Below, piece by piece: positions 37,956 through 38,690 of a DNA stretch of 38,690 nt. The translations under genes and the position numbers were made by a program. The stretch's first letter is position 1. Each line of letters opens with the position of its first letter. Under the pieces are notes generated by a model. That model was not told the origin of the DNA. It saw only the letters and a list, made by a program, of their open reading frames with translations, and did not search any database. Source of the DNA: a virus; the IMG/VR virus record IMGVR_UViG_3300045257_000201, positions 1 to 38,690 of that record, one strand, 5' to 3'.

Positions 37956-38690
37956 ATGCCTATATTAAGTACAAGTTTTAATGATGTTGGGAACGCAGGA
38001 CAGGTTCCCAGCCTTGTCAGAATTGAAACTGATGATAGCTTGGCCACCATTTTAACAGTAGGATATTTGAATGCATTAGATCATCAAAATCTTCCGTTAA
38101 GTGAAAATTCTGTTGTTCTTGTTAGCACTGGAAGCGGTGTTAACAAGTCTGTCTCAGCAATGAGAATGGTTTTTTCTTCTGGTGATTGGAGTTTGGAGCT
38201 GTTGGAAGGATATCAGGAATCGTTAGATGATTTAACTCTTTCTGCAGCTACTCCAGCTACAAATGATAAAATCTTAATACAAGATACAAGCGATTCTGAC
38301 AAACTTAAAACAATTACAGTTCAGCAAGTTTTAGATTTGGTTCCTGGTGGATCTGGTGTTTTTTCTCAGATAAAAACAACGGTAACATCTCCCCAAATTT
38401 TAGATATGTTAAACACGCCTGTCTTGTTAATTCCAGCTCCAGGTGCAGGGAAAATTATTCTTGTAACATCGGTAACATTGATTGGCGTTTTTGGCACGGT
38501 TAACTATACGGCTGGCGATGTTCTTGCTGTTTCATACGATGGTTTTGATGGTATATCATTTTATGAGGAGATTCCAGCCACGGCTGTAACAGGGCAGAAT
38601 AAAGTTACGGTTCCCGTTCCAATTGCCTACCCTAATGTGGTTAATCAGAATATCATTGTAGACCAGGGCATCTATATTTGGAGTGGTGGT
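37956..38690 (+). CDS. Fibre-like fusion protein, runs across the contig ends (268 aa in full)
   Basis: The frame is open to the last base and continues at base 116 to the stop at 184. Three parts are visible: the shared attachment domain (MPILSTSFNDVGNAGQVPSL, to about 90), a linker with ATNDKILIQDTSDSDKLKTI as in the 33355 product, and a C-terminal domain with ILDMLNTPVLLIPAPGAG like paralogues A-C. It is thus a natural fusion of modules that elsewhere in this locus are separate genes. AAGGAG precedes the ATG. Confidence 0.85.
   Translation, partial: MPILSTSFNDVGNAGQVPSLVRIETDDSLATILTVGYLNALDHQNLPLSENSVVLVSTGSGVNKSVSAMRMVFSSGDWSLELLEGYQESLDDLTLSAATPATNDKILIQDTSDSDKLKTITVQQVLDLVPGGSGVFSQIKTTVTSPQILDMLNTPVLLIPAPGAGKIILVTSVTLIGVFGTVNYTAGDVLAVSYDGFDGISFYEEIPATAVTGQNKVTVPVPIAYPNVVNQNIIVDQGIYIWSGG
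38576..38690. repeat. Terminal direct repeat, right copy
   Basis: Identical over 115 bases to the first 115 bases of the window. Merging the copies restores one continuous fibre gene, so these bases should be counted only once. Confidence 0.95.

Noticed and set aside
1-38690. Integrase, CI/Cro repressor, DNA polymerase, RNA polymerase, tRNA
   Set aside because: I looked for their motifs in all plausible frames and saw none; the tRNA check was by eye only, so a tRNA could have been missed.

Overview
The window is a complete or nearly complete genome of a tailed phage with a P22-like (podovirus) head and portal. Bases 1-115 are repeated exactly at 38576-38690, so the molecule closes into a circle of 38,575 unique bases, and one fibre gene runs across the join. 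The replicative helicase is a full-length DnaB closest in its wording to gammaproteobacterial DnaB, and two small peptides carry colicin-V-type leader peptides. Together these suggest an AT-rich gammaproteobacterial host; the genus cannot be named from sequence alone. No integrase, rRNA, CRISPR array or convincing tRNA was seen.

Layout. (1) 194-522, + strand: two small membrane proteins at the end of the fibre operon, then a hairpin terminator where two operons converge. (2) 605-4626, - strand: an early/accessory operon. Reading from its strong promoter at 4675-4703 it holds two short acidic ORFs, a membrane protein, a YqaJ-type exonuclease, a RecT annealase, two tiny membrane peptides, a small lipoprotein, a G/C hairpin terminator, and then a separate cassette: two double-glycine-leader (microcin-like) peptides, a small membrane protein that could be their immunity protein, and two unknown genes. 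(3) 4640-5726: the control region, with divergent sigma-70 promoters, a palindromic operator, a ribbon-helix-helix regulator, a 28-bp tandem repeat and two long inverted repeats. (4) 5727-13144, + strand: replication and early-middle genes, namely a winged-helix replication initiator followed by inverted DnaA boxes, a VRR-NUC nuclease, a displaced terminase small subunit, many tiny overlapping coiled-coil ORFs, a sigma-70 region-4-like protein, a zinc-finger-only primase protein and DnaB. (5) 13141-28903: packaging and particle genes, namely terminase large subunit, portal, three small basic proteins, a 425-bp regulatory gap, scaffold, coat, head and tail adaptor proteins, gp10-like stabiliser, three probable ejection proteins and a large fibre. 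(6) 28923-38690 and back to 184: a set of about ten fibre or decoration genes assembled from a few shuffled modules, with one fibre-chaperone-like gene and one small membrane protein.

How it fits together. RecT plus YqaJ would form a single-strand annealing recombination pair. The initiator, DnaA boxes, primase-like protein and DnaB point to theta-type replication that borrows host polymerase. TerS/TerL, portal, scaffold and coat form a headful-type packaging set, which fits a circularly permuted, circular assembly. The sigma-region-4 protein could redirect host RNA polymerase.

The most unusual parts are the phage-borne two-peptide microcin-like cassette, the absence of any recognisable endolysin despite a complete genome, and the modular fibre locus.
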